This document shows, piece after piece, positions 12,575 through 12,966 of a DNA stretch of 12,966 bases (its first letter is position 1; every line of letters begins with the position of its first letter). The position numbers and the translations under genes were made by a program. The notes under the pieces were generated by a model. The model saw only the letters and a program-made list of their open reading frames with translations. It did not search any database and was not told where the DNA came from. Source of the stretch: Thermoplasmata archaeon (lineage in GTDB: Archaea; Thermoplasmatota; Thermoplasmata; Halarchaeoplasmatales; Halarchaeoplasmataceae); assembly GCA_019594305.1 (NCBI GenBank), contig JAFDTZ010000061.1, positions 1-12,966 on the forward strand, read 5' to 3'.

Positions 12575-12966
12575 CTTCGTTCACCTCCTCTACTTCGATC
12601 TCAGCTTCCTTTTCGACCTTTTCCTTCTTAGCCTTCTTTTCGATCTTTGGCTTTTCTTCGGCCGCAGGTTTTTCTTCGACCTTTTCCTTCTTAGCCTTCT
12701 TTTCGGTCTTTGGCTTTTCTTCGGCCGCAGGTTTTTCTTCGACCTTTTCCTTCTTAGCCTTCTTTTCGATCTTTGGCTTTTCTTCGATCTCAGCTTCCTT
12801 TTCGACCTTTTCCTTCTTAGCCTTCTTTTCGGTCTTTGGCTTTTCTTCGGTCTCAGGTTTTTCTTCGACCTTTTCCTTCTTAGCCTTCTTTTCGGTCTTT
12901 GGCTTTTCTTCGGCCGAAGGTTGATCTTAGACATTTTCCTTATTATCCTTCTTTTCTGTGTTTGGC
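12561..12966 (-). CDS. rps3: C-terminal tail of ribosomal protein uS3 (partial; in-frame stop at 12927-12929)
   Basis: In the frame that ends at TAA 12561-12563, the DNA encodes a charged tail of 21-residue repeats (VEEKPAAEEKPKTEKKAKKE-like) closing with VEEVNEDASD. Archaeal uS3 is the gene expected directly before uL29 and often ends in a Lys/Glu/Ala/Pro-rich disordered tail, so I assign this as its C terminus; the conserved KH domains would lie beyond the right edge. The frame is open for 121 codons, but a TAA at 12927-12929 interrupts it, with the same repeat frame continuing to the window edge beyond. That codon is GAA in the other copies that show this position. Either the last bases hold sequence errors, or the protein truly stops there and the rest is no longer translated. 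The last codons hold the uL29 ribosome binding site. The other frames are also open because the 63-bp period is a multiple of three. Confidence 0.6.
12564..12932 (-). repeat. 63-bp in-frame tandem repeat in the uS3 tail
   Basis: Units run at 12932-12870, 12869-12807, 12806-12744, 12743-12681, 12680-12618 and a diverging last one at 12617-12564; a degenerate piece continues to 12966. The invariant part encodes KKAKKEK with identical codons in every clean copy. Variation is limited to a few codons: GCG GCC or GAG ACC, ACC or ATC, and an alternative EKEAEIE version shared by the third and last units. Near-identity at the DNA level points to recent duplication or gene conversion. Confidence 0.9.
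12581..12588 (-). promoter_or_regulatory. uL29 ribosome binding site inside the uS3 coding sequence
   Basis: GGAGGTGA, close to a full match to the archaeal anti-Shine-Dalgarno, is spaced six bases before ATG 12574. It is read in the uS3 frame as Glu-Glu-Val-Asn, so the last tail codons have a second role. Confidence 0.7.

Noticed and set aside
12590..12934. A 114-codon Arg/Lys/Ser-rich open frame on the minus strand with an ATG at 12934
   Set aside because: It is another frame of the 63-bp repeat, open only because the period is a multiple of three and the unit lacks stops. It has only a weak AGGA very close to its ATG. The Lys/Glu frame ends at the uL29 junction and has the composition of a uS3 tail.
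12561..12966. CRISPR-like array or structural DNA repeat
   Set aside because: The units are contiguous with no unique spacers, keep the reading frame and encode a coherent charged tail, so this is a coding tandem repeat.

Overview
The window is a euryarchaeal chromosome segment, most likely from the Thermoplasmata side of the Euryarchaeota; that placement is an inference of moderate confidence. Nearly everything lies on the minus strand, so transcription runs from the right edge to the left. Archaeal hallmarks are aIF1/SUI1 and RNase P subunit Rnp1 inside the ribosomal operon, eS4, eL32 and eL19 in the spc-type cluster, a TFB gene, TATA-type promoters, and an intron-containing tRNA-Ser without an encoded CCA. 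The DUF106 membrane protein and a small DUF6015-like gene point towards Thermoplasmata.

Right to middle (12966 to 5300) is the end of the S10 cluster fused to the spc cluster: uS3 tail, uL29, aIF1, Rnp1, uS17, uL14, uL24, eS4, uL5, uS14, uS8, uL6, eL32, eL19, uL18, uS5, uL30, uL15. The genes touch, overlap by 1-4 nt, or sit a few bases apart, and most have a GGAGG or GAGGTG Shine-Dalgarno sequence. This indicates one long polycistronic transcript with SD-led, coupled initiation.

The middle (5285 to 1525) continues in the same direction with secY, a DUF106/EMC3-like insertase homologue, cytidylate kinase and the tRNA/rRNA pseudouridine synthase Cbf5/TruB. It joins ribosome synthesis, membrane-protein insertion, nucleotide supply and RNA modification. 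Adenylate kinase, eL34 and eL14, which sit in this stretch in several euryarchaea, are absent here.

The left end (1489 to 1) holds three separately promoted units, also on the minus strand: tRNA-Ser(GGA) with a 22-nt intron, the general transcription factor TFB, and a truncated DUF6015-like gene that runs off the left edge. Each has a recognisable TATA box.

This is mostly ordinary housekeeping DNA and I found no new multi-gene system. The points worth a second look are the 63-bp tandem repeat encoding a Lys/Glu-rich uS3 tail, with an in-frame stop and a burst of substitutions at the extreme right edge; the relaxed bulge-helix-bulge intron in tRNA-Ser; start sites that should be moved (TFB, eL19, uS8, uS5); and the reduced secY-cbf5 gene set. 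No stretch longer than 300 bases lacks a gene.
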